From assembly GCA_903900705.1 (NCBI GenBank), contig CAIUOG010000093.1, forward strand, positions 1 to 64,000: a stretch of 64,000 nt of DNA, read 5' to 3'. Made by a program: the position numbers and the translations under genes. Origin of the DNA: an uncultured Acidobacteriia bacterium. Its GTDB lineage: Bacteria > Acidobacteriota > Terriglobia > Bryobacterales > Bryobacteraceae. The notes under the pieces are model-generated. The model saw nothing but the letters and a program-made list of their open reading frames with translations, was not told the DNA's origin and did not search any database. Each line of letters opens with the position of its first letter. Positions within the stretch are counted from its first letter, which is position 1. This document shows positions 39,140 to 49,138 of the stretch, piece after piece.

Positions 39140-40402
39140 ATGCTCCGCCTCATTTCCGCATTATTGCTGTCCGCACTCTTCATTTCAGCGCAGACGCCGA
39201 AAGACGTTCGCGCAGTCGCCAAACAGGGCCCCACCGCGATCCCGACCGTCGCCCAGTATCTCAACAGCGCCGCCGTCGACACGCGCGTCGAGACGATTAA
39301 ACAGCTCATCATTCTCGGCGGCAAAGACATCATTGAACCTCTGATCCGCGGCACGCATGACTCGGACCCGGAGGTCCAGATCCGCGCCACCGACGGCCTG
39401 GTGAACTACTACATGCCGGGCTACGTGAAGACCGGCCTCGGTTCCACCGTGATTAGAGCCGGCGTCGCCATCAAAGCGCGTTTTTCCGATTCCAATGACC
39501 AGGTGATTGACGGTTTTGTGCTGGTACGTCCTGAAGTCATCACAGCTCTGGGTCAGCTTGCCCGGGGCGGCGCCAGCATGGATTCGCGGGCCAATGCCTG
39601 CCGAGCGCTGGGCATCCTTCGCGGCCAGGCCGCCGTGCCGGACCTGCTCGAAGCACTCCGCACCAAGGACAACCGCGTCATGTTCGAGTCCCTGGTCGCC
39701 CTGCAGAAGATCCGCGACCCCGAAGCCGGCCCGCGTGTGGCTTATCTGGTGCGGGATCTGGATGACAAAGTCCAGGGCGCGGCCATCGAAACCGTGGGAA
39801 TCCTGCGAGCCAAAGACGCTCTTCCCGCACTGCGCAACATTCTCGCCAGTCCCCGTAATAAAAACGCCGAACGCGCAGCGCTGGCCGCTCTCGCTCTCAT
39901 GCCGGACGCCAACGATCGCACTCTGCTCTCCAACTATCTGAATGTGAAGGACGACAGGCAACGTTCGTACGCCGCCGAAGGCCTGGGCCGCATCGGCAAC
40001 CCGGCCGACAAAGAAGTGATCGGGAGGACTTGGCACGACGAGGAAAAGATGCTGCCCCGCCTCGCCGCCGCGTTCTCACTCACTCTGATGGGCGACCTGG
40101 GACTGGGCGATGAAGCGCCGTTCCGGTACCTGATCAACACGCTGAATTCGGCGGCCTACCGGGACGTGGCGCAGGCCTATCTGATTGAAGCCGCGAGGAA
40201 AAACGAGGTTTTGAATGCGCTTTACAAGCCGCTCGAACAGGGGACCAGGGACGAGAAGATACAGCTCTCCCGGATTCTCGCGGTGAGTGGTGACGCCGCG
40301 TCGATACCTTATTTGGAGAAGACCAGCCGGGATGCGGATACCGAGGTAGCGCAGGAAGGATTGCGGGCCCTGAGATCGCTCAGAGCCCGCCTGAAAGTCT
40401 GA
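39140..40402 (+). CDS. secreted HEAT-repeat protein
   Basis: Signal peptide and repeated HEAT/PBS-lyase-like helices. Confidence 0.85.
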   Translation: MLRLISALLLSALFISAQTPKDVRAVAKQGPTAIPTVAQYLNSAAVDTRVETIKQLIILGGKDIIEPLIRGTHDSDPEVQIRATDGLVNYYMPGYVKTGLGSTVIRAGVAIKARFSDSNDQVIDGFVLVRPEVITALGQLARGGASMDSRANACRALGILRGQAAVPDLLEALRTKDNRVMFESLVALQKIRDPEAGPRVAYLVRDLDDKVQGAAIETVGILRAKDALPALRNILASPRNKNAERAALAALALMPDANDRTLLSNYLNVKDDRQRSYAAEGLGRIGNPADKEVIGRTWHDEEKMLPRLAAAFSLTLMGDLGLGDEAPFRYLINTLNSAAYRDVAQAYLIEAARKNEVLNALYKPLEQGTRDEKIQLSRILAVSGDAASIPYLEKTSRDADTEVAQEGLRALRSLRARLKV

Positions 40403-40403
40403 A

Positions 40404-40613
40404 CTACTTCTTCTTGACCTGTTTCTGCTGACCAACACGGACCTTGTTCATGGCCGCCTTGGCGTCCGTGAACGCTTTGTGGTCGTGACGGGCCACAGCG
40501 TCGGCAAGATAAGCATCGACGTTTGCATCATTGGGCAGGACAGCCATCAGCGTGAACGAATCATTGCACGTGGGGCAGAACGGCCGGAACCGTTTCACAT
40601 TTGGAATCGCCAT
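40404..40613 (-). CDS. small protein with single CPTC motif
   Basis: 69 aa; MAIPNVKRFRPFCPTCNDSFTL, Lys-rich C-terminus. Confidence 0.55.
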   Translation of the reverse strand: MAIPNVKRFRPFCPTCNDSFTLMAVLPNDANVDAYLADAVARHDHKAFTDAKAAMNKVRVGQQKQVKKK

Positions 40614-40658
40614 AACCTTATCATTCTACCAGAGTAAAGAGCGATGGTGTTCGGGATT

Positions 40659-41675
40659 CTAAGCCGAGGCCCGAATTCCGGCCTTCTGAGTCGTGGCCAG
40701 ATCACTCAACTGCCCGGTGGAGATGCCCAACTGATCGAGCGCGGCGCGCCGGCGCATTTCCCTCCAAAGGTCTTCTTCCGGGGTCCATGCCACCCGAACA
40801 CTCATCTCTTCCGCCAGGTGCAACACAGCCTGCAGCGCGGACTTATTCAGCTCCGGCCGGTGGTGATACTCGACAGCTTCCACTAATCCATCGGGCAACG
40901 TCCACTTCCGCAGCAGATCCGCCCCGAAAGCCGCGTGATCCTTCTGATACACCAGAGCTTCGGCGTAAACACGCGGGAATCCGGCTTCGAGAAAACTTTC
41001 TTCCCACTCGCGCATCTTCACCGGAGCCGTCACGAACGCGAGCCGCCCGATGTCATGCAGCAAGCCGGCCACGTACGCGGCTTCCTGCTCCATGCCGGCA
41101 ATTCCGGCAATCTCCCAGGCCGAATCGGCCACAAACTGGGAATGCTGCCAGATCTCCTGAAGCGGCTTCGAGGCAAACAGACGCGACACGCAGGAGGCAA
41201 ACAAGGCCTTGCGCGCTTCCGGCACACCCACGCGCATCACCGCATCCCGTATATTGTTGATTTCAAAGCGCGAGCCGAACCGCGCAGAGTTTGCCGCCTG
41301 CAGAATACCCGCCGCCAGCACAGGGTCGGAGGCCGCGATATCCTCCAGTTCCCTCGTTGTGGTGTGTTCTTCGGTCGTCTTCATGAGCCGGCCCGCCGCC
41401 TTCGGCATCACCGGCAGATTCCGCGGAACAAACGTACCCAGCGACCAGACTATCGTCCCCAGCTGCGCCCGCGCGGCGCCGCTGAGATCGCCCAGGTACC
41501 CGGCAATGGCGTCCGCTACGGAACGGCCTTCACAGGCGGAAAACTCCACCGCCCTGTCCAGATCCGCGCAGATCTCCTCGTATTGACGGTCGCCGCCCAA
41601 CCGGGAGACCAGATGACGAGATCTCTCCTGATGCGCTGCCAATTCCGGACGCCGGATCCCTGCCAGTGCTTCCAT
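40659..41675 (-). CDS. HDOD-domain protein
   Basis: LPVMPKAAGRLMKTTEEHTTTRELEDIAASDPVLAAGILQAANSARFG; LLHDIGRLAF; AGGAG-like RBS. Confidence 0.92.
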   Translation of the reverse strand: MEALAGIRRPELAAHQERSRHLVSRLGGDRQYEEICADLDRAVEFSACEGRSVADAIAGYLGDLSGAARAQLGTIVWSLGTFVPRNLPVMPKAAGRLMKTTEEHTTTRELEDIAASDPVLAAGILQAANSARFGSRFEINNIRDAVMRVGVPEARKALFASCVSRLFASKPLQEIWQHSQFVADSAWEIAGIAGMEQEAAYVAGLLHDIGRLAFVTAPVKMREWEESFLEAGFPRVYAEALVYQKDHAAFGADLLRKWTLPDGLVEAVEYHHRPELNKSALQAVLHLAEEMSVRVAWTPEEDLWREMRRRAALDQLGISTGQLSDLATTQKAGIRASA

Positions 41676-41735
41676 AAACTTTCTCCTTCTTGCTTCGTAC
41701 GGGCTTTCGTCGTACAGGCAAGAGATCGGAAAAAA

Positions 41736-41755
41736 TTTTCTAAAACTTTAGAAAA
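41736..41755. promoter_or_regulatory. AT-rich 20-bp inverted repeat upstream of HDOD gene
   Basis: TTTTCTAAA-ac-TTTAGAAAA, perfect 9-bp arms. Confidence 0.5.
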
Positions 41756-41810
41756 ATTGGTCGAAGGGAGTACCAGTACCAAAACGGCGCACCGTCCCGG
41801 GACGAAAGTA

Positions 41811-42821
41811 CTAAAGTGGCCGTTTGCGCGTCGGACCGCTCGAAAAATGCTCGTATTCGTCGACGTCGTCGGCGCTGCCAATCACCAGCGGCGTACGCTG
41901 GTGAATCTTCGTCGGCACAATATCGAGAATCCTGGAAGTACCGTTGGAAGCCTTGCCGCCCGCCCGTTCCACGACGTAGCCCAGCGGCGCGCCCTCATAG
42001 AGCAGGCGCAGCTTTCCGTCCGGATGCCCGGGGTCCGGCGGATAGAAGTAAAGTCCGCCTTCAATGAGGCTGCGGTGCAGGTCCGCCACCAGAGCGCCGG
42101 TGTAGCGCAGCGAGTAGGGACGCTGATTCTCTTTGTCGTCCGCCGTCACCCACTGCAGATAGTTCCGGACGCCGACACCCCACTCGTGCGAGTGGCCCAG
42201 GTTGGCGCTGTAATAATGCCCCCGCTGCGGAATGGTGATGTTTTCGTGCGAAAGCAGGAATTCGCCCAGTTCGCGGTCCAGCGTGAAGCCGTAAACGCCC
42301 TGCGCGTTGGCATAGACCAGCAGAGTGCTGGTGCTGAACATGACGTAGCCGGCCAGCACCTGATCGGAACCCTTGCGCAGGCAGTTTTCCTCCACCGAAG
42401 CGCCCGGAATTCGCGGCCAGACGCCAAAGATCGCGCCCAGCGAGCCATTGATATCGGTATTGGAGGAACCGTCGATCGGGTCGCAGCACATCACATACTG
42501 GCTGTTTTCCCCGCCCGGCAGTTCCACCAGGTTGTCCATCTCCTCGGAGACCATGGCATAGAGCAGGCCGTTCGAGGTGAAGGCATCCACCACCACCTCG
42601 TTCGCAAACACGTCCAGCTTCTTCTGGGAGTCACCCGTGGCGTTCCGGTCCCCCATCAGGCCCAGCTTACCGACCAGTGCCGCCCGCCCCACTTCGCGGG
42701 CGATGATCTTGGAGGCGTAAGCCAGTTGGGTGAGGATGGGGCCCAGCCCCGGATCCGCATCCGGGTGCCGCGCCTGCTCCTCCACCAGAAAACGATTCAG
42801 CGTGATTCCAATACGGCCCAT
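41811..42821 (-). CDS. fbp: class 1 fructose-1,6-bisphosphatase
   Basis: CDPIDGSSNTDINGSLGAIFGVWPR; GALVADLHRSLIEGGLYFYP; LYEGAPLGYVVERAGGKAS. Confidence 0.96.
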   Translation of the reverse strand: MGRIGITLNRFLVEEQARHPDADPGLGPILTQLAYASKIIAREVGRAALVGKLGLMGDRNATGDSQKKLDVFANEVVVDAFTSNGLLYAMVSEEMDNLVELPGGENSQYVMCCDPIDGSSNTDINGSLGAIFGVWPRIPGASVEENCLRKGSDQVLAGYVMFSTSTLLVYANAQGVYGFTLDRELGEFLLSHENITIPQRGHYYSANLGHSHEWGVGVRNYLQWVTADDKENQRPYSLRYTGALVADLHRSLIEGGLYFYPPDPGHPDGKLRLLYEGAPLGYVVERAGGKASNGTSRILDIVPTKIHQRTPLVIGSADDVDEYEHFSSGPTRKRPL

Positions 42822-42852
42822 TCTGTCCTCTTTTCGGTCGAGCGTTTCCCGT

Positions 42853-43833
42853 TTAACCGGCGGCCGGCCGTTCCGTGTGTCCGCCGAACTGCTTGCGCAT
42901 CGCCGAGAGCATTTTCTCCGCGAAGGTGTGATCCTGGCGGGACCGGAAGCGCACGAACAGCGAAGCCGTCAGCACGTCGGCGGGCACGGATTCCTCAATG
43001 GCCGCCATGATGGTCCAGCGTCCCTCACCCGAATCCTGCACGTAACCGGCGTAGCTGTCGAGCGCCGGATCGTCAGAGAGTGCGATGGCGCTCAGGTCCA
43101 GCAGCCACGAACTCACCACGCTGCCGCGACGCCAGAGTTCCGCAATCTCTCCCAGATTCAGGTTGTAACGGATATTCTCCGGCAGAGCCTTGGAATCGGC
43201 ATTCTTCATGATGTCGAAACCTTCGCCATAGGCCTGCATCAGGCCATATTCGATGCCATTGTGGACCATTTTGACGAAATGGCCCGCGCCCACCGGTCCG
43301 GCGTGCAGATAGCCCATATGAGCGGTGCCGCCGGGGGCACGACCGTGGGTGGGCTCCACATCGCCCTGGCCGGGCGCCAGCGTTTTGAAAATCGATTCCA
43401 GATGCGCGAAGACTTGCGGGTCGGCGCCCACCATCAGACAGTAGCCCCGTTCGAGGCCCCAAACGCCGCCGCTGGTGCCCACGTCGCAGTAGTGAATGCC
43501 TTTTGGTTTCAGCATTTCCGCGCGCCGGACGTCGTCTTTGAAGTAGGAGTTTCCACCGTCGATCAGAATGTCGCCGGCTTCGAAATGCGCGGCGACGGCA
43601 TTGACCATGGATTCGGTCGCGTCGCCGGAAGGAACCATCAGCCAAACCACGCGCGGCGCTTTCAGCAGCGCGATGAATTCCGGTATTGTGGTCGCGCCCT
43701 GAATGCCTTCTTTTGCCAGAGCCGCAATCTTTTCGGCATCCAGATCGAGAGCGACCACCTCATGCCCGTCCCGCGTCAGACGGCGCGCCATGTTGCCGCC
43801 CATCCGGCCCATTCCAACCATCCCCAGCTGCAT
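42853..43833 (-). CDS. gnd: 6-phosphogluconate dehydrogenase, decarboxylating (short form)
   Basis: [72 protein letters not shown]; 326 aa. Confidence 0.95.
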   Translation of the reverse strand: MQLGMVGMGRMGGNMARRLTRDGHEVVALDLDAEKIAALAKEGIQGATTIPEFIALLKAPRVVWLMVPSGDATESMVNAVAAHFEAGDILIDGGNSYFKDDVRRAEMLKPKGIHYCDVGTSGGVWGLERGYCLMVGADPQVFAHLESIFKTLAPGQGDVEPTHGRAPGGTAHMGYLHAGPVGAGHFVKMVHNGIEYGLMQAYGEGFDIMKNADSKALPENIRYNLNLGEIAELWRRGSVVSSWLLDLSAIALSDDPALDSYAGYVQDSGEGRWTIMAAIEESVPADVLTASLFVRFRSRQDHTFAEKMLSAMRKQFGGHTERPAAG

Positions 43834-43889
43834 GTATTGCTCCTTTTTATCCGACCGTTTTTTCGACCGTAACTACGTGCTGAAAAGGA

Positions 43890-44342
43890 CTATTCGCCGA
43901 AACGTTCTTCGAGAGCCGTCACCTTCGCGAGCCGCCGGGCATGGCGATCTTCCGCGGTGTATGCGGCGCCGACGTAGGCATTCACGAGTTCAATCGCGGT
44001 CTGCGGGCCAATCACGCGGCCACCCAGTACCAGGACATTCATGTCGTCATGCTCCACGCCCTGATGCGCCGAGTACACATCGTGACAAAGACCCGCCCGG
44101 ATTCCCTTCAGCTTGTTCGCCGCCACCGAAGCGCCGACGCCTGATCCGCAAATCAGAATGCCGCGTTGCGCCTCGCCGCTCAGCACCGCCCCCCCGACTT
44201 TTTCCGCATAGTCGGGATAATCGACTGAATCTGAGGTGTAAGTCCCTACATCCACCACTTGGTGGCCATTTTTCGTGAGATAGTCCGCCAGACCCTTTTT
44301 CAGGTCAAGGCCGGCGTGATCGGATCCAATCGCAATTTTCAT
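43890..44342 (-). CDS. rpiB: ribose 5-phosphate isomerase B
   Basis: [50 protein letters not shown]. Confidence 0.94.
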   Translation of the reverse strand: MKIAIGSDHAGLDLKKGLADYLTKNGHQVVDVGTYTSDSVDYPDYAEKVGGAVLSGEAQRGILICGSGVGASVAANKLKGIRAGLCHDVYSAHQGVEHDDMNVLVLGGRVIGPQTAIELVNAYVGAAYTAEDRHARRLAKVTALEERFGE

Positions 44343-44380
44343 GAGTGTTCGCCTGGTGTCTGAGGTTGTAGGGACAGTAT

Positions 44381-44390
44381 CTATTAATAG
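44381..44390. promoter_or_regulatory. 10-bp palindrome CTATTAATAG in rpiB/tolC divergent region
   Basis: Perfect palindrome. Confidence 0.3.
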
Positions 44391-44466
44391 CAGAGGAAAA
44401 GGGAAGCGGGTAGTGAGGGATTTAACCAAAAGTTCGATGTCGGACGAATCGGGCGCTGTTGGGACA

Positions 44467-45942
44467 ATGAAGCCTGTGTCACAAATTGTGCCCCTGCCCG
44501 GAGGAATGAACCTGTTGAAACCCGTCGTCAAAGCCTCGCTCGTCTCGCTGCTCGCTCTCCGCGCGGGCTGGGGACAATTGCCGCCGCCTCCGCAGGCGGT
44601 CCCGAACGGACCCGCGCCCGTGATTCAGCAGCGCGCCATCCTCTCGGCGGGCGGCAGCGTGCCTTCCGGCCAGGCGACGGCGGAAACCCTGCGAATCTCT
44701 CTTCGCGATGCCCTGCAGCGGGGGCTGAAATACAACCTGGGCGTGCTGACCAATCAGGATTCCGTGGATCTCGCCTCCGCGGAACGCCGCCGCACCCTCG
44801 CCGCCCTGCTGCCCAACATCTATGCCGGCGCGACACAGCATTCGCTGCAGGCGGATCTCGCGGTGTTCGGACTGTCGATTCCCGGGTTCCCCTCTGTCGT
44901 CGGGCCCTTCGGCTATCAGGATGTCCGAGCCTTCGCGCAGCAGACCGTTTTTGACCGCCCCTCGCTCAGGAACCTGCAATCGTCCACAGAGAGCGTCCGG
45001 GCGGCGAAACTTAGCGCCGAAAGTGCCCGGAACCTGGTGGTGCAGGCCGTCAGCAACGCCTATCTCCAGGTGATTACCGATTCCGCCCGGGCCGTGGCCA
45101 TCCAGGCGGAAGTCGAAACCGCCCAGGCCCTGCTCGATCGGGCCACGGACCAGAAAAAAGCGGGCACCGTCGCCGGGATCGACGTCCTCCGCGCCGACGT
45201 GCAGTTCCGGACGGAAAAGCAGCGTCTGCTCGCGCAGAAGAATCAGGTGGAGAAAGACAAGCTGGTTCTTGCCCGCGCCATCGGCCTGCCCACCGGCCAG
45301 AACTTTCAACTCACAGACTCCCTGCCCTTCTCGCCTCTCGACCGCGCCCTGGACGACCTGTTGAAACAGGCCTGGGAAAAGCGGGCGGACTACCGCGCCG
45401 CGCAGATGCAGGTCCGCGCCGCTGAACTCGCCGTGCAGTCCGCGCGCTCTGAGCGCCTGCCCTCCGTGGTGGTCCAGGCCGATTATGGTGATGTCGGCCA
45501 TACCCTGGCCAACTCCCACGGCACCTACAATTTCACCGCCGGGGTCCGCGTTCCCCTCTATGCCGGTGGACGGATTCAGACCGACATCGACCAGGCCGAA
45601 GTCACCCTGCGCAATCGCAAAAATGCCGTCGAGGAACTGCGAGGCCGCATCGATTCCGATGTGCGTACCGCGTTCCTTGATCTGCAATCGTCCGCCGAAC
45701 AGGTCTCCGTGGCCAAAGGCAACGCGGAGCTGGCCGGGCAGACGCTCACGCAGGCGAAGGACCGCTTCGGCGCCGGTGTTTCCGACAACATTGAGGTCGT
45801 TCAGGCCCAGCAACTGCTGGCCGCCGCGAACGAAAACTATATCTCCAGCCTGAGCGCCTACAACGCCGCCAAAATCGCCCTCGCCACCGCGCTGGGCGTG
45901 GCGGAAGAGGGCGTTCCGCAGTTCCTTGACCTGAAACCGTGA
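44467..45942 (+). CDS. TolC-family outer membrane protein
   Basis: Two OEP repeats; [14 protein letters not shown]; start 44467 or 44506. Confidence 0.9.
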   Translation: MKPVSQIVPLPGGMNLLKPVVKASLVSLLALRAGWGQLPPPPQAVPNGPAPVIQQRAILSAGGSVPSGQATAETLRISLRDALQRGLKYNLGVLTNQDSVDLASAERRRTLAALLPNIYAGATQHSLQADLAVFGLSIPGFPSVVGPFGYQDVRAFAQQTVFDRPSLRNLQSSTESVRAAKLSAESARNLVVQAVSNAYLQVITDSARAVAIQAEVETAQALLDRATDQKKAGTVAGIDVLRADVQFRTEKQRLLAQKNQVEKDKLVLARAIGLPTGQNFQLTDSLPFSPLDRALDDLLKQAWEKRADYRAAQMQVRAAELAVQSARSERLPSVVVQADYGDVGHTLANSHGTYNFTAGVRVPLYAGGRIQTDIDQAEVTLRNRKNAVEELRGRIDSDVRTAFLDLQSSAEQVSVAKGNAELAGQTLTQAKDRFGAGVSDNIEVVQAQQLLAAANENYISSLSAYNAAKIALATALGVAEEGVPQFLDLKP

Positions 45943-47510
45943 CCGCGGCACCTGTCCAGTGGCGTCCGAAGCATAACCCATGGGCGATCGCTCTGGTCGT
46001 CACCATGGCGACCTTCATGGAGGTGCTGGACACCAGCATCGCCAACGTGGCGCTGCCGCACATTGCCGGCAACCTTTCGGCCACCGTGGACGAAAGCACC
46101 TGGGTACTGACTTCTTACCTGGTCGCCAACGCCATCATCCTGCCCATCAGCGGCTGGCTTTCCACGCGCATCGGCCGCAAGCGTTTTTACATGATCTGCG
46201 TGGCGCTGTTCGGCGTCAGTTCCCTGCTTTGCGGCATGGCGCCGACGCTTGGCACGCTGGTGTTCTGCCGCATTCTCCAGGGTCTGGGCGGCGGCGGTCT
46301 GGCGCCCAGCGAGCAGGCCATTCTGGCCGACACCTTTGAGCCGAAAAAGCGAGGTGTGGCGTTCGCCGTCTACGGCATGGCCGTGGTGCTCGCGCCGGCC
46401 ATCGGGCCCACGCTCGGCGGCTACATTACCGACCATTTCAGCTGGCGCTGGGTCTTCTTCATCAACATCCCGGTGGCGATTCTGTCGCTGTTTCTTACGC
46501 ACCGCCTGGTGGAAGATCCACCGTGGCTCAGAGGCAATCTGAAAAAGGTGCGCGTCGACTACATCGGGCTGGGTCTCATCACGCTGGGCCTTGGTTCCCT
46601 CCAGGTGGTGCTCGACAAAGGCGACCGCGAGGATTGGCTGAATTCCCACTTCATCCTCGGCTTCACCGTGGTCGCCGTGGCGGCGCTCATCGGCGCGGTG
46701 TTCTGGGAGTATTACGAAGAGCATCCCATCATCGATCTGAAGCTCTTCCAGACAAGGACCTTCAGCATCTCCGCCATCATGATGTTCACGCTGGGCTTCA
46801 CGCTCTTCGGCAGCACCGTGCTGATTCCGCAACTGTTGCAGACCATGATGGGCTACACGGCCCAACAGGCGGGCATGGCGCTCTCGCCGGGCGGGCTGCT
46901 GCTGCTCTGCATCATGCCGCTCATCGGCACGCTGATTCAAAAGGTGGACGCGCGCTACATGATCGCGTTCGGCTTCACCATCCTGGCGCTCTCGCTCTGG
47001 CACATGACCGGCATCACCCTCGAAATGGATTTTGGCTTCGCCGTGCGGCTGCGCATGTTTCAGTCGCTGGGCCTCGCCTTTCTGTTCGTCCCCATCAATA
47101 CGATGTCTTACGTCGGCGTGCCTCGCGAGAAGAACAATCAGATATCCGGGATGATGAACCTGGCGCGGAATATGGGCGGCAGCGTGGGCATCTCACTGGT
47201 CCAGACCCTGCTTTCCCGGCGCGCGCAGGTGCACCAGGTCAACATGGCGGCGCACACCGGCGCATCCGACCCCGCCTTCCTCGAAGGCCTTTCCGGCCTG
47301 ATCCGGCGGTTTACCCAGTCCGGAGTCGCGCACGATGCCGCCACGCAGATGGCGTATGGACGGCTCTACGGCGGTATGCTGCGGCAGTCGCAGCTGCTGG
47401 CCTATGTGGATACCATCTGGCTGTTCATGGTCGCGGTGATCTGCGTGATCCCGCTCGCGTTCCTGATGAAGAAGGCCGCTCCGGGCGGAGCCCCGCGGGG
47501 CGCGCACTAA
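45939..47510 (+). CDS. DHA2-family MFS transporter (EmrB/QacA-like)
   Basis: 14-TM pattern; FMEVLDTSIANVALPHIAGNLSATVDESTWVLTSYLVANAI; GTG start overlapping tolC stop. Confidence 0.94.
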   Translation: MTAAPVQWRPKHNPWAIALVVTMATFMEVLDTSIANVALPHIAGNLSATVDESTWVLTSYLVANAIILPISGWLSTRIGRKRFYMICVALFGVSSLLCGMAPTLGTLVFCRILQGLGGGGLAPSEQAILADTFEPKKRGVAFAVYGMAVVLAPAIGPTLGGYITDHFSWRWVFFINIPVAILSLFLTHRLVEDPPWLRGNLKKVRVDYIGLGLITLGLGSLQVVLDKGDREDWLNSHFILGFTVVAVAALIGAVFWEYYEEHPIIDLKLFQTRTFSISAIMMFTLGFTLFGSTVLIPQLLQTMMGYTAQQAGMALSPGGLLLLCIMPLIGTLIQKVDARYMIAFGFTILALSLWHMTGITLEMDFGFAVRLRMFQSLGLAFLFVPINTMSYVGVPREKNNQISGMMNLARNMGGSVGISLVQTLLSRRAQVHQVNMAAHTGASDPAFLEGLSGLIRRFTQSGVAHDAATQMAYGRLYGGMLRQSQLLAYVDTIWLFMVAVICVIPLAFLMKKAAPGGAPRGAH

Positions 47511-47549
47511 AACAGAAGCAGCTCGCTACGGAACCCGCTACAGAATAAG

Positions 47550-48701
47550 ATGAGTAGCGATATGCCAGCCAACACACCCCAACGCCGCGGCTTCCTGCGC
47601 CGCCTCGCCGGATTCGCGGGCTTCACGGCGGCCGCTTCCGCCACTTCCGCCACAGCCCAGACCACAACTACCGCCTCCACCCCCGCACTGCTTCCCGAAT
47701 ACGCCCGCGCGCAGAACTATAAGTCGCTCAAGCAATCCAGCTTCGACCGTACGGGCGGCAATTCCGACCGCTGGCCCATCGCGCCCGGCGCCACCCAGGA
47801 ACTGTTCCGGTCAGACGGCCCCGGCATCATCACCCACATCTGGTTCACCATCGCCGCCCAGAGCGCCAGCCACCTCAAGGACATCGTGATCCGCATTTAT
47901 TGGGAGGGGAATGCGAAGCCCAGCGTGGAGGTCCCGGTGGGCGACTTCTTCGGGCTCAACCTCGGCCAGTATTGCGTGTATCAGTCGGCCTACCTGAACT
48001 GCTCCTCCGTGAAGGCGCTGAACTGCTATTTCGCCATGCCCTTCCGGCGCTCCGCCCTCATCACGGCGACCAATGAAGGCAAGCAGCCGGTCGGCTCGTT
48101 CTACTCCAACATCGACTACAAACTGGTGCCCTCACTGCCGGATGACATCGTCTATTTCCACGCGCAGTACCGGCAGAAGACTCCGGCCCAGGCCACCAAA
48201 TTCGCGGCGGGCGAAAAGGAAATCAATCTCGACGGGAAGACCAATTACGTCTTCGCCGAAACCCGCGGTAAAGGCCATCTGATGGGCGTCACCATGGGCG
48301 TGCTGCAGAATTCGGAAAACTGGTTCGGCGAGGGCGACGACATGATCTTCATCGACGACGAAACCAGGCCCGCCATCACCGGCACCGGCACCGAGGACTA
48401 CATCAACGGCGCGTGGGATTTCGGCGGTCGCGATGGCGCCGTCCCCTTCGCCCATCTATACAACGGCGCGCAGTTCATGCAGGCCCCCGAACACGGCGGC
48501 GGCCGCTACCTGATGTACCGCTGGCATGGCGACAACCCCGTTACCTTTGAGCGCTACCTGAAACACACCATCGAACATGGCCATGCCAATGACCGAGCCG
48601 ATAACTTCTACACCGTCTGCTACTGGTACCAGACACAGCCCTTTACCGACTTCCCGCCGCTGCCCCCCGCGGCCGACCGCATCCCGGTACTCAAAATATG
48701 A
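47550..48701 (+). CDS. GH172 (DUF2961) family protein, Tat-like signal
   Basis: RRGFLRRLAGFAGF signal; GPGIITHIWFTI; FGLNLG; TGTEDYINGAWDFGG. Confidence 0.9.
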   Translation: MSSDMPANTPQRRGFLRRLAGFAGFTAAASATSATAQTTTTASTPALLPEYARAQNYKSLKQSSFDRTGGNSDRWPIAPGATQELFRSDGPGIITHIWFTIAAQSASHLKDIVIRIYWEGNAKPSVEVPVGDFFGLNLGQYCVYQSAYLNCSSVKALNCYFAMPFRRSALITATNEGKQPVGSFYSNIDYKLVPSLPDDIVYFHAQYRQKTPAQATKFAAGEKEINLDGKTNYVFAETRGKGHLMGVTMGVLQNSENWFGEGDDMIFIDDETRPAITGTGTEDYINGAWDFGGRDGAVPFAHLYNGAQFMQAPEHGGGRYLMYRWHGDNPVTFERYLKHTIEHGHANDRADNFYTVCYWYQTQPFTDFPPLPPAADRIPVLKI

Positions 48702-49138
48702 AAAAACTATTCTTCCTCTTCCCCGCGTTTCTGCTGCTTGCCGCCGACCCGACCGGCTTCGGCCACTTTGACGACGCCTCCATCAAGGCAAAGATGGCGA
48801 CGCTGAAGTCGGGCGTTTCCGAAACCCTCGGCAACTGGGGCAACCACCAGCTGCTCATCATCCACCGCGATTCCACCGGCCAGGCGGAGTTTCATGAAAC
48901 CCAGGCCGACGTCATCATCGTGCGCGCCGGGGGCGGTTCCATCAAGATCGGCGGCCGGATTCTGGACGGCAAGACCACGGCCCCGAATGAGATCCGCGGC
49001 ACCGTGATTGAAGGCGCGCAGGTGCATCCCCTCAAAGAGGGCGACGTGATGCACATCCCCGCCAAAACCCCGCATCAGGTGATGCTCGAAGCAGGCCAGA
49101 CCATCGACTATGTCGCGGTGAAGGTCGACGCGAAATAG
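48698..49138 (+). CDS. secreted cupin-domain protein
   Basis: Signal peptide; EFHETQADVIIVRAGGGSIKIGG; HIPAKTPHQVMLEAGQTIDYVAVKV. Confidence 0.85.
   Translation: MKKLFFLFPAFLLLAADPTGFGHFDDASIKAKMATLKSGVSETLGNWGNHQLLIIHRDSTGQAEFHETQADVIIVRAGGGSIKIGGRILDGKTTAPNEIRGTVIEGAQVHPLKEGDVMHIPAKTPHQVMLEAGQTIDYVAVKVDAK

Noticed and set aside
40935-43010. 691-aa plus-strand ORF antisense to HDOD, fbp and gnd
   Set aside because: Overlaps three confidently identified minus-strand genes
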